Source: a virus. From it: 20,826 nt of DNA. Each line of letters opens with the position of its first letter. Positions within the stretch are counted from its first letter, which is position 1. Both the position numbers and the translations under genes were made by a program. The notes below the pieces were generated by a model. The model made no database searches. It worked only from the letters and a program-made list of their open reading frames with translations, and was not told the DNA's origin. Below are positions 1 to 6,153 of this stretch, one piece after another. Where the stretch lies: IMG/VR virus record IMGVR_UViG_3300010354_016726, positions 1 to 20,826 of that record. One strand, given 5' to 3'.

Positions 1-77
1 CTTCGGGGTTTGCCCCGCTGCTACGAGGACTTGGATCGCCATCTCTAAGGAATTGCAGAATCCTTCGGTTAGGCTAA
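1..77. other. Non-coding left edge with two small hairpins
   Basis: No gene is visible in this stretch. It contains a perfect 5-bp hairpin with a 4-nt loop (4-8 paired with 13-17, arms CGGGG and CCCCG) and a second hairpin (AAGGA 47-51 paired with TCCTT 61-65). It lies just 3' (minus strand) of an orphan tRNA/tmRNA-like 3' end, so it may be part of a structured RNA that continues beyond the window. That link is inference. Confidence 0.4.
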
Positions 78-102
78 TGGAGCCGAGGGGAATCGAACCC
101 CT
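78..102 (-). other. Orphan tRNA/tmRNA-like 3' end (T arm plus acceptor strand)
   Basis: On the minus strand a canonical T arm (5-bp stem AGGGG/CCCCT, loop TTCGATT, 86-102) is followed by a 7-nt acceptor strand CGGCTCC (79-85) and discriminator A (78). No 5' strand able to pair with CGGCTCC (GGAGCCG or the wobble form GGGGCTG) lies at tRNA distance upstream. The piece is therefore not a normal tRNA. CGGCTCCA resembles the 3' end of tmRNA. It could be the acceptor piece of a permuted tmRNA whose other half lies outside the window, a tRNA-derived attachment site, or a decayed tRNA. Confidence 0.5.
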
Positions 103-145
103 GTGTTGTCGCATTTCAATCCATTATCAACAATACCATTTTTAT

Positions 146-267
146 TTAGGCGGTGATATGGGATTTAAACCCATTTGCCCAGCTTTGTCGGTCAATTAAC
201 GGTAGACCGTTTTATACTGGCACATCTCTTCTCAAGACTGCGTGTTCTCACCACGCCGATCACCTAA
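146..267 (-). ncRNA. Large tRNA-like structured element, possibly degenerate tRNA-Leu
   Basis: On the minus strand GGTGAT (259-264) can pair with ATCACC (152-157), closing a multi-arm RNA. Inside are a perfect 5-bp hairpin GCGTG/CACGC with loop GTGAGAA, a long arm closed by CCAG/CTGG that contains CGGTC/GACCG, and a T-arm-like hairpin ATGGG/CCCAT with loop TTTAAAT. The spacing is too long for a normal tRNA. A GAG (Leu) triplet appears twice in possible 7-nt loops, but the stem at the canonical position is poor. The T loop has T where C56 is expected. It sits between tRNA-Tyr and the orphan 3' end, so a decayed or novel tRNA-like RNA is the best description. Confidence 0.45.
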
Positions 268-268
268 T

Positions 269-350
269 GCGAGCTGAGGGATTCGAACCCCCGTAGACGA
301 AAGTCAGCAGATTTACAATCTGCCCTCGTTGACCACTTGAGTAAACTCGC
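269..350 (-). tRNA. tRNA-Tyr (anticodon GTA)
   Basis: The 82-nt cloverleaf has a 7-bp acceptor stem (with one G-T pair), D stem CTC/GAG, anticodon stem GCAGA/TCTGC around loop TTGTAAA (anticodon GTA), a long variable arm typical of bacterial tRNA-Tyr, and T arm GGGGG-TTCGAAT-CCCTC. No CCA is encoded. It lies 4 nt from tRNA-Gly, so the two are probably co-transcribed on the minus strand. Confidence 0.95.
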
Positions 351-354
351 AAAA

Positions 355-425
355 GCGGATGAAGGGATTCGAACCCTCAACAGCAAGCTTGGAAGGCTAG
401 CACTCTACCATTGAGTTACATCCGC
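355..425 (-). tRNA. tRNA-Gly (anticodon TCC)
   Basis: The 71-nt cloverleaf has a perfect acceptor stem GCGGATG/CATCCGC, D arm ACTC/GAGT, anticodon stem CTAGC/GCTTG (one T-T mismatch) with loop CTTCCAA (anticodon TCC), and T arm GAGGG-TTCGAAT-CCCTT. No CCA is encoded, so host CCA addition is needed. It is the first tRNA of the minus-strand cluster, just upstream (plus sense) of a divergent sigma70-like promoter. Confidence 0.95.
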
Positions 426-449
426 GTAACTTAATTATATACCATTAGT

Positions 450-477
450 TTGACTTGTCAACTAATTGATGTATAAT
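450..477 (+). promoter_or_regulatory. Sigma70-like promoter
   Basis: TTGACT (450-455) and a perfect TATAAT (472-477) are separated by 16 nt, and the start codon of the downstream small gene follows 8 nt after the -10 box. The match to the bacterial housekeeping consensus indicates host RNA polymerase, hence probably early expression. The short distance to the ATG means a very short or absent leader. Confidence 0.75.
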
Positions 478-484
478 ACATATC

Positions 485-649
485 ATGACCTTAAAAGAAT
501 TTGAAGAAATTGTTTATGAATATGGTCATACTATGTATCGTCTTGGAAGATTGGAAACTGATGGTTTAGATTCTTCAAATAAAGAATATAATAAAATGGA
601 TAAAAGAAAAGAAGAACTCCGCAAAATTATTGCGGAGTTCTTCAAGTAA
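485..649 (+). CDS. Small charged protein of unknown function (54 aa)
   Basis: ATG at 485 follows a strong sigma70-like promoter, and the frame stays open to TAA at 647-649. The protein is acidic then basic, starts MTLKEFEEIVYEYG and ends in a Lys/Glu-rich helix (KMDKRKEELRKIIAEFFK). It has no signal peptide or membrane segment and looks fully helical. I do not recognise a family. The last dozen or so codons lie inside a perfect 13-bp inverted repeat, so the C-terminus shares its DNA with a terminator for the opposing gene. Promoter position and small size suggest an early phage accessory protein. Confidence 0.7.
   Translation: MTLKEFEEIVYEYGHTMYRLGRLETDGLDSSNKEYNKMDKRKEELRKIIAEFFK
611..643. 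terminator. Convergent hairpin terminator embedded in a coding region
   Basis: A perfect 13-bp inverted repeat (611-623 with 631-643, 7-nt loop) is present. On the minus strand the hairpin is followed directly by a T-rich run (TTTTCTTTTAT), as in an intrinsic terminator for the gene cluster ending at 663. On the plus strand it lies inside the last codons of the 54-aa gene and has no comparable T tract. Confidence 0.7.
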
Positions 650-662
650 CTTTAATTTAATA

Positions 663-1559
663 TTAGCGAACGACTCTACGGCGGTTGCTAGAAGATGGTC
701 CGCCACCGCGATTCATAACTGTGTCGCCAACTCCATAAACTCCGTAATTATTTGTCCATGAAGTTGGGCTTTGTCCGGGACCAAATCCTGGAGGAGCAGC
801 ACCGTATGTTGCGATATAAAGACCTAGATCATTTCCATTAATGATTCCATCACCATTTAAATCTGTTAATGGTGGTAGATCCACTCCACCTTGGCTTCCT
901 TGGCTTCCTTGGGCGCTGCCAGTCGTATCCACGTCTGGTCTTCTATATGCAGGATTTGGTCTTGGTGCGGGACCAGTAGTTTCAGAAGCTCCTCTTGGTC
1001 TATTTGAAGATTGAGGATTTGCGGCGGTATATGCTGCAAAGCTTGCAGAATTGTTACCAGATCCCATGCTCCAGTTATTGATTACTGAAGATGCATTTTG
1101 GCCACCACCAAGTTGTAGGCCGAGATCAGCGCCATTTACTACACCATCATTGTTTAAATCCCCTGCTAAACCACCTGATGGTCTGCTAAATGTATCTGCT
1201 TCTCCTGCAACAGATCTGCGACCACGTAAAGTTGAAGAAGATTGTGCTGAAACTGGTGCATAAGCTCCACCAAATTGACCACCCCAATTTGAAGTGACAT
1301 TTGTTGAAGCTTGATTTTGGCCGAGAGCTAGGCCCAAGTCTGCGCCTGTTACAAGTCCATCGCCATTATAGTCACCTGGAATAGATTGTCCAGGTCTAGC
1401 AAATGAATCTGCAGGTCCAGCTACACGACGACCAGAACCGTAACCAGCATTGTAGGTGGTCATGGATTCATTGATCATGCGGACTTGATTTTCTAGGTAA
1501 TTAGCTCTAGCTTGGAGCTGTTCCGATAAATTTTTATAATAGTTTGTTAGATAATTCAT
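663..1559 (-). CDS. Dockerin-like triple-repeat protein, probably virion-associated (298 aa)
   Basis: The N-terminus (residues 1-31) is a helical leader with YYKNLSEQLQ, similar to the start of the 180-aa protein at 10058-10600. It ends MINE|S, which fits a T4-type prohead protease site. The rest is Gly/Ser/Asn/Pro-rich and carries three dockerin type I/EF-hand-like calcium loops (D63-N65-D67-D74, D134-N136-D138-D145, D233-N235-D237-D244), each continuing into DLGL. The first two sit in longer repeats starting GRR.VAG.AD.F.RP. The C-terminus is basic (RRRVVR). The start has an AAGGA ribosome site and an upstream AATAAATA octamer. Function is unknown; calcium-dependent structural or adhesive roles are inference. 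GC content is higher than in neighbours (30 of 60 bases in 1381-1440). Confidence 0.85.
   Translation of the reverse strand: MNYLTNYYKNLSEQLQARANYLENQVRMINESMTTYNAGYGSGRRVAGPADSFARPGQSIPGDYNGDGLVTGADLGLALGQNQASTNVTSNWGGQFGGAYAPVSAQSSSTLRGRRSVAGEADTFSRPSGGLAGDLNNDGVVNGADLGLQLGGGQNASSVINNWSMGSGNNSASFAAYTAANPQSSNRPRGASETTGPAPRPNPAYRRPDVDTTGSAQGSQGSQGGVDLPPLTDLNGDGIINGNDLGLYIATYGAAPPGFGPGQSPTSWTNNYGVYGVGDTVMNRGGGPSSSNRRRVVR
810..1373 (-). repeat. Three dockerin-like calcium-loop repeats within one gene
   Basis: The calcium-loop cores map to 1323-1373, 1110-1160 and 810-863. Each encodes GD/TD-x-N-x-DG-x-(V/I)-x-G-x-DLGL. The first two copies share long flanking similarity, while the third is preceded by a Ser/Gly/Gln triplet repeat (SQGSQGSQGG, about 889-915). 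Confidence 0.75.
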
Positions 1560-1579
1560 TTTTTTCCTTAAGGTTTAAT

Positions 1580-1587
1580 TATTTATT
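1580..1587 (-). promoter_or_regulatory. T4-type late promoter-like octamer AATAAATA
   Basis: This is a 7/8 match to TATAAATA on the minus strand, 20 nt upstream of the ATG at 1559. It overlaps the stop codon region of the upstream gene. An AAGGA ribosome site lies between it and the ATG. Confidence 0.45.
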
Positions 1588-2341
1588 TTTTTAAAGATTT
1601 CAAACTTTTTGTTACTGTTTTTCCTCTATTTTTTGAGTTAATTTTTTTGGTATTTGCTTTTTCAGTTTTGAATTTTTCATTTTTTGGTTTACCGGAAATA
1701 ACATCTTCAATTTGTTTAAATTTTTTGGCAAACGCTTTATTTGGATCCATAACAGAATAGGAGTCTGGTAATGCTGTTGGAAGCATACCATTATCTGTCG
1801 GTGAATAAAGACCCCAAGTTTCTAAAGATTTTGTTAAATCTTGCATTCCTTTGTTGGATACAGCATCATTTACTGATTTCCAAGATATATAACCTAATTC
1901 TTGTTGGTCTAATTGTTGGTATGGCTCTAATTTAAAATTTTTAGAATATTGATTAACAAATTGTTTTGTAGCTTGAAATTCTTGATCACCTATACCAAAC
2001 CCCATCCCCAATCCAATATTATTTGAAAGAAGTGGTTTTTGTGGCGTTTTGTCAAAACCAAATGCTCCCAATTTTACACCAGCTAATTTTGCAGCAGTTT
2101 TAATTATTTTTGAAGGATTGGCAATAACTGCATCAGAATCTCCACCTTGAATTCCAGAAATATAACCTTTATTTTGTAGTGAGGCAGCAATTTGTCCGTT
2201 ATATGCTGGATCTAAGCCACTTCCATCGACTTCAACACCACTACCAGATTCTAATAAATTTAATTTATAATTTATCGCATTTTTAATTGCATTAATTTGT
2301 TTTTGTAATTTTTGATTAAGTTGTTTATATGAGTTTGGCAT
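1583..2341 (-). CDS. Unknown protein with helical leader and basic tail (252 aa)
   Basis: I do not recognise a family. Residues 1-31 form a polar helical leader (SYKQLNQKLQKQINAIKNAI) ending LLE|SGSG, a good T4 prohead-protease-like site at the same residue number (31|32) as in the downstream dockerin-like protein. The middle is Gly/Asp-rich (GSGVEVDGSG, GLGMGFGIGD), then mixed alpha/beta. The last ~30 residues are very Lys-rich (KTEKANTKKINSKNRGKTVTK), suggesting nucleic acid contact. The ATG lies 1 nt after the stop of the 63-aa gene, so the two are translated from one transcript. A packaged internal protein is inferred, not shown. Confidence 0.8.
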   Translation of the reverse strand: MPNSYKQLNQKLQKQINAIKNAINYKLNLLESGSGVEVDGSGLDPAYNGQIAASLQNKGYISGIQGGDSDAVIANPSKIIKTAAKLAGVKLGAFGFDKTPQKPLLSNNIGLGMGFGIGDQEFQATKQFVNQYSKNFKLEPYQQLDQQELGYISWKSVNDAVSNKGMQDLTKSLETWGLYSPTDNGMLPTALPDSYSVMDPNKAFAKKFKQIEDVISGKPKNEKFKTEKANTKKINSKNRGKTVTKSLKSLKK

Positions 2342-2342
2342 T

Positions 2343-2534
2343 TTAATCTATTGCATTTCCAAAAACTTTTTTAACTATTGGGTTTAAATCTTTAATATTT
2401 TTTTTCAAAAGTGCTTTAAGTAACTGTTTTCTTATTTCTTTTTTCCATTGCTCAATTCCAACTGGTGTTGGATTTGAAATATGTGAAATTTCTGTTTCAA
2501 TATTATATAAATTTCCTTCACAAAGTTTTTTCAT
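2343..2534 (-). CDS. Small unknown protein with basic amphipathic C-terminus (63 aa)
   Basis: The ATG at 2534 lies 1 nt after the stop of the upstream 105-aa gene, and its stop lies 1 nt before the next start, so it sits tightly inside an operon. The second half (residues 25-60, WKKEIRKQLLKALLKKNIKD) is a strongly basic amphipathic helix. No Cys motif, signal peptide or membrane segment is visible. I recognise no family. Position suggests co-expression with the virion-associated neighbours. Confidence 0.7.
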   Translation of the reverse strand: MKKLCEGNLYNIETEISHISNPTPVGIEQWKKEIRKQLLKALLKKNIKDLNPIVKKVFGNAID

Positions 2535-2535
2535 A

Positions 2536-2853
2536 TTACTTTTTATTACGTAATTTTTTAAGTGTTAGTGCCAGGCGAGCTCTTTTTCCAAGTTTACCAC
2601 CTTTTTCAGCAGCCTTTTCTAATTTACCAGCTGGGATATTTTTTCCCTCTTTGGTTTTTAAAGACTTACGTAAGGCTCCTGGCTTTTTGATGGCATCTTG
2701 AATCCATTGCTTTTTTTCATTTAAAGCATATTCTAGAAGAACATCAGTATCTTCAAAAAGATTTTCGATTATCTCATCAGCAATATCAATTTCTTCTTGA
2801 AGAGTTTGAATTTGTTGCATTAGCGATCTTAATTGAATTATTGTTGGGTCCAT
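2536..2853 (-). CDS. Coiled-coil protein with lysine-rich tail (105 aa)
   Basis: Residues 5-45 read as a heptad-like acidic helix (IQLRSLMQQIQTLQEEIDIADEIIE) containing two (I/L)xE sites, IIE|N and LFE|D. Residues 50-105 are highly basic (GKLEKAAEKGGKLGKRARLA) and could bind nucleic acid. It is the first gene of the minus-strand operon down to 663. A late-promoter-like octamer TCTAAATA ends 5 nt before its ATG and no ribosome site is visible. Function unknown; the layout resembles small phage internal or DNA-associated proteins. Confidence 0.8.
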   Translation of the reverse strand: MDPTIIQLRSLMQQIQTLQEEIDIADEIIENLFEDTDVLLEYALNEKKQWIQDAIKKPGALRKSLKTKEGKNIPAGKLEKAAEKGGKLGKRARLALTLKKLRNKK

Positions 2854-2858
2854 GTAGT

Positions 2859-2866
2859 TATTTAGA
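2859..2866 (-). promoter_or_regulatory. T4-type late promoter-like octamer TCTAAATA (minus)
   Basis: This is a 7/8 match to TATAAATA, 5 nt before the ATG at 2853. It forms a divergent pair with the exact octamer at 2870-2877 on the plus strand. Confidence 0.55.
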
Positions 2867-2869
2867 AAC

Positions 2870-2877
2870 TATAAATA
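2870..2877 (+). promoter_or_regulatory. T4-type late promoter octamer TATAAATA (plus)
   Basis: This exact octamer ends 8 nt before the ATG at 2886. In T4 this sequence is read by the late sigma factor gp55. It supports late expression of the downstream gene from an almost leaderless message. Confidence 0.7.
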
Positions 2878-2885
2878 GTAATATC

Positions 2886-3128
2886 ATGTACGACCAATAC
2901 CTCAGAGGAAATACTTTTAACGTTGGTGACAATATTCGTCTCCCCAAACACAAAGGATTTTTATTCAGCGGGAATGCAAATTCCTATGCTTCTTTTTATA
3001 TTTTTAACGACCAAGGAAATACCCTTGCCGTTGGCTTAACTTTTGCTGGTGGTATATCAGTATTGCCTGTTCAAGCATACTCTGTTCAAAGTTTGGCTAC
3101 AGGATTAACTGGATACCGTTTAAACTAA
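2886..3128 (+). CDS. Small beta-rich protein of unknown function (80 aa)
   Basis: The start is ATG at 2886 (MYDQYLRGNTFNVGDNIRLP). The longer frame from 2841 would cross the promoter and run antisense into the start of the opposing gene, so it is rejected. The protein is rich in short beta-type segments and small residues (GFLFSGNANSYASFYIFNDQ, LAVGLTFAGGISVLPVQ) and has no charge-rich or helical section. It is flanked by minus-strand genes and driven by an exact late octamer, so a structural role such as a small decoration or fibre component is plausible but unproven. I recognise no family. Confidence 0.7.
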   Translation: MYDQYLRGNTFNVGDNIRLPKHKGFLFSGNANSYASFYIFNDQGNTLAVGLTFAGGISVLPVQAYSVQSLATGLTGYRLN

Positions 3129-3131
3129 AAA

Positions 3132-5435
3132 TTATTTTATTGTTCTTCTAAGAGTTTCAATAAGTTGAGTATCGCCTCTTAGTAAAGTTCCATTTATATT
3201 TCTGCCAGTTAATCTCTTAAATTCTGCAGCAATTTTTCTTTCTCTTGAGGCTTCACTAAAAGCTCTTCCTGCAGATTCACCAGAATAATCAAAGTTTTCT
3301 GGTTCTTGATTTTTAAGATTATTCAACATTTGTTGTTTAACTTCTTTTGGAAGATTTTTTAATTCTCTACCAAATTCTTTTTCAAACTCTGTATCAACTG
3401 AACTTGTTTGTAGTTGTGGTTCAACAATAATCATTGGACTACCACCCCAACTTGAAGTTGGTTGTTTTATTTCTTCTGGTGAAAGTTCCATTGGTTTATT
3501 CATTGGTACTTCTTCAATCGGCCTATCTTCTATTTTTGAAAATCTTTTTCTATTTTTATTATATCTGTCTATGGATGCTGCAACATCAAATGGAACTGTA
3601 GAGCTTTTATCAAATTTTTTACCTGATGTCTCGGGTGCCATTTTTGGTGAAATTATATCCATTGGGTTTGGATAACCAAATCCCTCAAAATCTGCTAACT
3701 CATTATCTTGAGCTGACTGGGGAATTACACTCCATGATTTAGTACCTTTATCAAATTTATGTGTCGTTTTCCATTTTCCTTTTTGTTTTGTAAATAACAA
3801 ATCCCCTTTGCGAACAACTGCTCCATCCTCAGCTTCTTCCGTTGGTACTGTAGGTTCAAATTGACCTCTTTGAACATCTGAGTCCGCTCTACTTAAATAT
3901 GCAGTTTCTATTGGAGCTGGAGCTGGCTCCGGTGCTGGAGCTGGCTCATAATAGGGTTCTGGCTCTGGAGCTGGTGCTAATTCAAAAGGTTCATCAATAA
4001 CAACTTCATATCTTACATTTGGATCTGGAGGTGAGTAGTTATAAAGAATTGGAGACTGGCCTCTTTGTACATCTGGATCTGGCATAGCTCCAGTAGCTTC
4101 TGGAGAACCATAAAGTTTAATTCTGTCAGCAACAGGTGTGGTAGACATTAAATTTTGTTTCATAAAACTTTTAGCTTGTGCTAAAACATCTTTTGTCTTT
4201 TTTGCTGCAGATTTATCTAATGATTTTAAAATATTTGTTAAACCCTGAGAAGGTTTTTCTGGTTCTGGGGCTGGTGCAGGTTCTGGGGCTGGTGCAGCAT
4301 CATATGCAGAATCCGTTTGAAACTCTGGATAAATTGGAAATTGCCCTCTTTGTACATCTGGATCTGCATAATTAATTGGAAATGGTGTTCCAGCAGGAAT
4401 TTCAACAGATTTTGGTTGTTCTGGTTTGGTGGTTGCTGGTTTTTTAGCTAACGGTTCTGCAACTGCAGCTTGAGGTTTTTTTTCTTTTCCATCTCTGTCA
4501 GTGGCATAATTTACACCTTGCATATAAAGTTTTTCACTTTGACTCATTCTATCTTTGTTATATTTTCCTGGACTTAATTTTCCAGCACCTGCCATGTTTA
4601 TTACAATATTTCTATCGGTGTTACTCTTAAAATCATAATCTCTACCAGTCAGTTCTTTAAAATCACCATAAGTCATGCTAGAACCGCTAATAAATTCTTT
4701 TTGTTTTTCTATTTCTCTTTTTTCTGCTTCTTCAGGAGTTGGTTCAAAAACAGCATATGGGCCAACCATTTCTGGTCCCTCTCCGGTAGCATAACCTGCA
4801 GATGGTCCACGATATCTGCCCAATCTCCAAGTCATTTTTGGCTCTTTTGCTTTTGCTTCTTTTGATAATCTATCCATTTCGGATCTTAGCTTTTCAGTAA
4901 AACCTACGTCTGTTAATGTATCAATTAGATCCGGTCTTTCATAACCAAGCTCAGTTTCAACTCTAGTTTTTATACTTGGATCTTGGCGCATTTGAAATGT
5001 AGCAAAATCCAATCTAGCCATATCTGATCTATCTAAAGTTTGGAATCCTGTGCTAAGATCTCCTTCTCTAATTTTTTTGCTTAATTCACCTAAAACTTTA
5101 GCAACAGATTTTACAGTCTCATCTCTTCTCTGCTCTCGTCTGATTTCTCTTTCTGCTGGGGTAGAGGGTCTTGGTTTTGTTTCTACGGTTGTTGCCCTAA
5201 CTGGTGAAGGTGTTCTAGAAGTAGTTTCTATTTCTTTCCAAGGAGCGCTAGCTGGCTCAGAACCAAGATTTCTTAATCTTTCTGCTTCTTCCTCTGCTCT
5301 TTTATCATAATTTGACTGCGGTGCAAGCTGGGCACCACCACAAACCCCCATTGGTGAGCCACCCCAAGCTGTTTGATCGACACCACCATCTTCTACAATT
5401 AAACCACTTACGATAAAATCTGTTAGTTTTTTCAT
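3132..5435 (-). CDS. Large Pro/Ala/Glu-rich repetitive protein, probably virion-associated (767 aa)
   Basis: The N-terminus MKKLTDFIVSGLIVE|D resembles a T4 capsid-targeting leader. Most of the chain looks disordered and charged. Three copies of D-x-DVQRGQ occur at about residues 355, 451 and 516, separated by AP/EP runs (PAPEPAPAPEPEKP and similar). The motif WGGSPM appears near both ends (near the N-terminus and about residue 660). A compact basic stretch near residue 540 (KGDLLFTKQKGKWKTTHKF) looks folded. The ATG lies 1 nt after the stop of the 222-aa gene, which carries the operon's late promoter. I recognise no enzyme domain. An internal capsid or tail-associated protein is inferred. 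Confidence 0.85.
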   Translation of the reverse strand: MKKLTDFIVSGLIVEDGGVDQTAWGGSPMGVCGGAQLAPQSNYDKRAEEEAERLRNLGSEPASAPWKEIETTSRTPSPVRATTVETKPRPSTPAEREIRREQRRDETVKSVAKVLGELSKKIREGDLSTGFQTLDRSDMARLDFATFQMRQDPSIKTRVETELGYERPDLIDTLTDVGFTEKLRSEMDRLSKEAKAKEPKMTWRLGRYRGPSAGYATGEGPEMVGPYAVFEPTPEEAEKREIEKQKEFISGSSMTYGDFKELTGRDYDFKSNTDRNIVINMAGAGKLSPGKYNKDRMSQSEKLYMQGVNYATDRDGKEKKPQAAVAEPLAKKPATTKPEQPKSVEIPAGTPFPINYADPDVQRGQFPIYPEFQTDSAYDAAPAPEPAPAPEPEKPSQGLTNILKSLDKSAAKKTKDVLAQAKSFMKQNLMSTTPVADRIKLYGSPEATGAMPDPDVQRGQSPILYNYSPPDPNVRYEVVIDEPFELAPAPEPEPYYEPAPAPEPAPAPIETAYLSRADSDVQRGQFEPTVPTEEAEDGAVVRKGDLLFTKQKGKWKTTHKFDKGTKSWSVIPQSAQDNELADFEGFGYPNPMDIISPKMAPETSGKKFDKSSTVPFDVAASIDRYNKNRKRFSKIEDRPIEEVPMNKPMELSPEEIKQPTSSWGGSPMIIVEPQLQTSSVDTEFEKEFGRELKNLPKEVKQQMLNNLKNQEPENFDYSGESAGRAFSEASRERKIAAEFKRLTGRNINGTLLRGDTQLIETLRRTIK
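4261..4296 (-). repeat. Tandem 18-bp repeat encoding an Ala-Pro-Glu-Pro run
   Basis: Two identical 18-bp units (4261-4278 and 4279-4296, plus-strand ggttctggggctggtgca) encode part of an Ala/Pro/Glu run. Related units lie near 3915-3975. A separate 22-bp identical direct repeat at 4060-4081 and 4345-4366 encodes DPDVQRG. Confidence 0.8.
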
Positions 5436-5436
5436 A

Positions 5437-6105
5437 TTAACTACCTAATAATTTTTTTGCAATTAAACGCAGTTCATTGATTGAATAAATTTTTCCAGCT
5501 GGTGCGCTTTTTATAATTCTATTTATTTCTTTATCAACTAATAATTTTTTTTCTGTCAAATTTGCATTTTCTTTCATTGTTCTCCAAGCAGCACTCGGGA
5601 ATGCATTGCGTCTTGCATCTTCATCTTCTTCATAAGCACGTTCTCTTTCCAAATCAGCTTGCATATCTCTTCTCAATTCAAGATTTGCTCTGGCTGTCAT
5701 TTCATTTGGAGTTAAACCACCGGTATAGGGGGCATCGGGGTGTTGAATGGGTTCGGGTATGCCCTCTTGTCTAGCAAAATTAAAAGAAGGAAGTCCACTG
5801 AATGGCCTTTCATTTCCAATTATATTATCAAATGCGTCTTTTTTTACATCTTCTGCGTCTCTATCACCATCAGAATCTACATCTGTTACTTGTAAATCTT
5901 TAGAAGTATTTTGTAATCTTGGATCACTTGCCTTCTTTTGAGCTAAAATTTCTGCATAACGTCTAAGTTCATCTCTAGTTGGGCCCGCTTGTTCATTTAA
6001 ATTTACAAAATTTTTAAATAGTTTAGCCTCAGCTAACAATTTTGATTCAATAGCACTTTGTTTTAATTCATGAATCCAAGAATATTGTTTAATTTTATTG
6101 CGCAT
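5437..6105 (-). CDS. Unknown protein with leader and one EF-hand-like calcium loop (222 aa)
   Basis: The basic helical leader (residues 1-26) ends LLAE|AK, a close match to the T4 prohead protease rule (I/L)xE|(A/G/S). Residues 74-90 read TDVDSDGDRDAEDVKKD, an EF-hand/dockerin-like calcium loop (D75, D77, D79, D83 and E85/D86). The second half is charged and helical, with a basic C-terminus (INELRLIAKKLLGS). An exact TATAAATA octamer ends 5 nt before the ATG, so the gene heads the minus-strand late operon with the 767-aa gene. I recognise no named family. A packaged or structural role is inference. Confidence 0.8.
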   Translation of the reverse strand: MRNKIKQYSWIHELKQSAIESKLLAEAKLFKNFVNLNEQAGPTRDELRRYAEILAQKKASDPRLQNTSKDLQVTDVDSDGDRDAEDVKKDAFDNIIGNERPFSGLPSFNFARQEGIPEPIQHPDAPYTGGLTPNEMTARANLELRRDMQADLERERAYEEDEDARRNAFPSAAWRTMKENANLTEKKLLVDKEINRIIKSAPAGKIYSINELRLIAKKLLGS

Positions 6106-6110
6106 AGAAA

Positions 6111-6118
6111 TATTTATA
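6111..6118 (-). promoter_or_regulatory. T4-type late promoter octamer TATAAATA (minus)
   Basis: This exact octamer is followed by five nucleotides (TTTCT) and then the ATG at 6105. It lies back to back with the sigma70-like promoter at 6120-6147 on the plus strand. Confidence 0.75.
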
Positions 6119-6119
6119 T

Positions 6120-6147
6120 TTGACTTAGTTTAGGTATAAGGTATACT
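6120..6147 (+). promoter_or_regulatory. Sigma70-like promoter of the small-protein operon
   Basis: TTGACT (6120-6125) and TATACT (6142-6147) are separated by 16 nt, and the first ATG of the five-gene operon follows at 6154. The -35 box is identical to that of the promoter at 450-477 and the spacer length is the same, so both probably belong to one early promoter class. Confidence 0.7.
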
Positions 6148-6153
6148 TTAATT

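Noticed and set aside
78-102. Calling a complete tRNA here
   Set aside because: No 5' acceptor strand, D arm or anticodon arm at the proper distance could be found, so only the 3' fragment is reported.
2841-2885. Longer start for the 80-aa plus-strand protein
   Set aside because: It would translate across the late promoter octamer and antisense to the start of the 105-aa gene.
3900-4300. Possible CRISPR or regulatory tandem array suggested by repeated GGAGCTGG-like units
   Set aside because: The units are in frame, encode Ala/Pro/Glu runs and have no regular spacers. They are coding low complexity.
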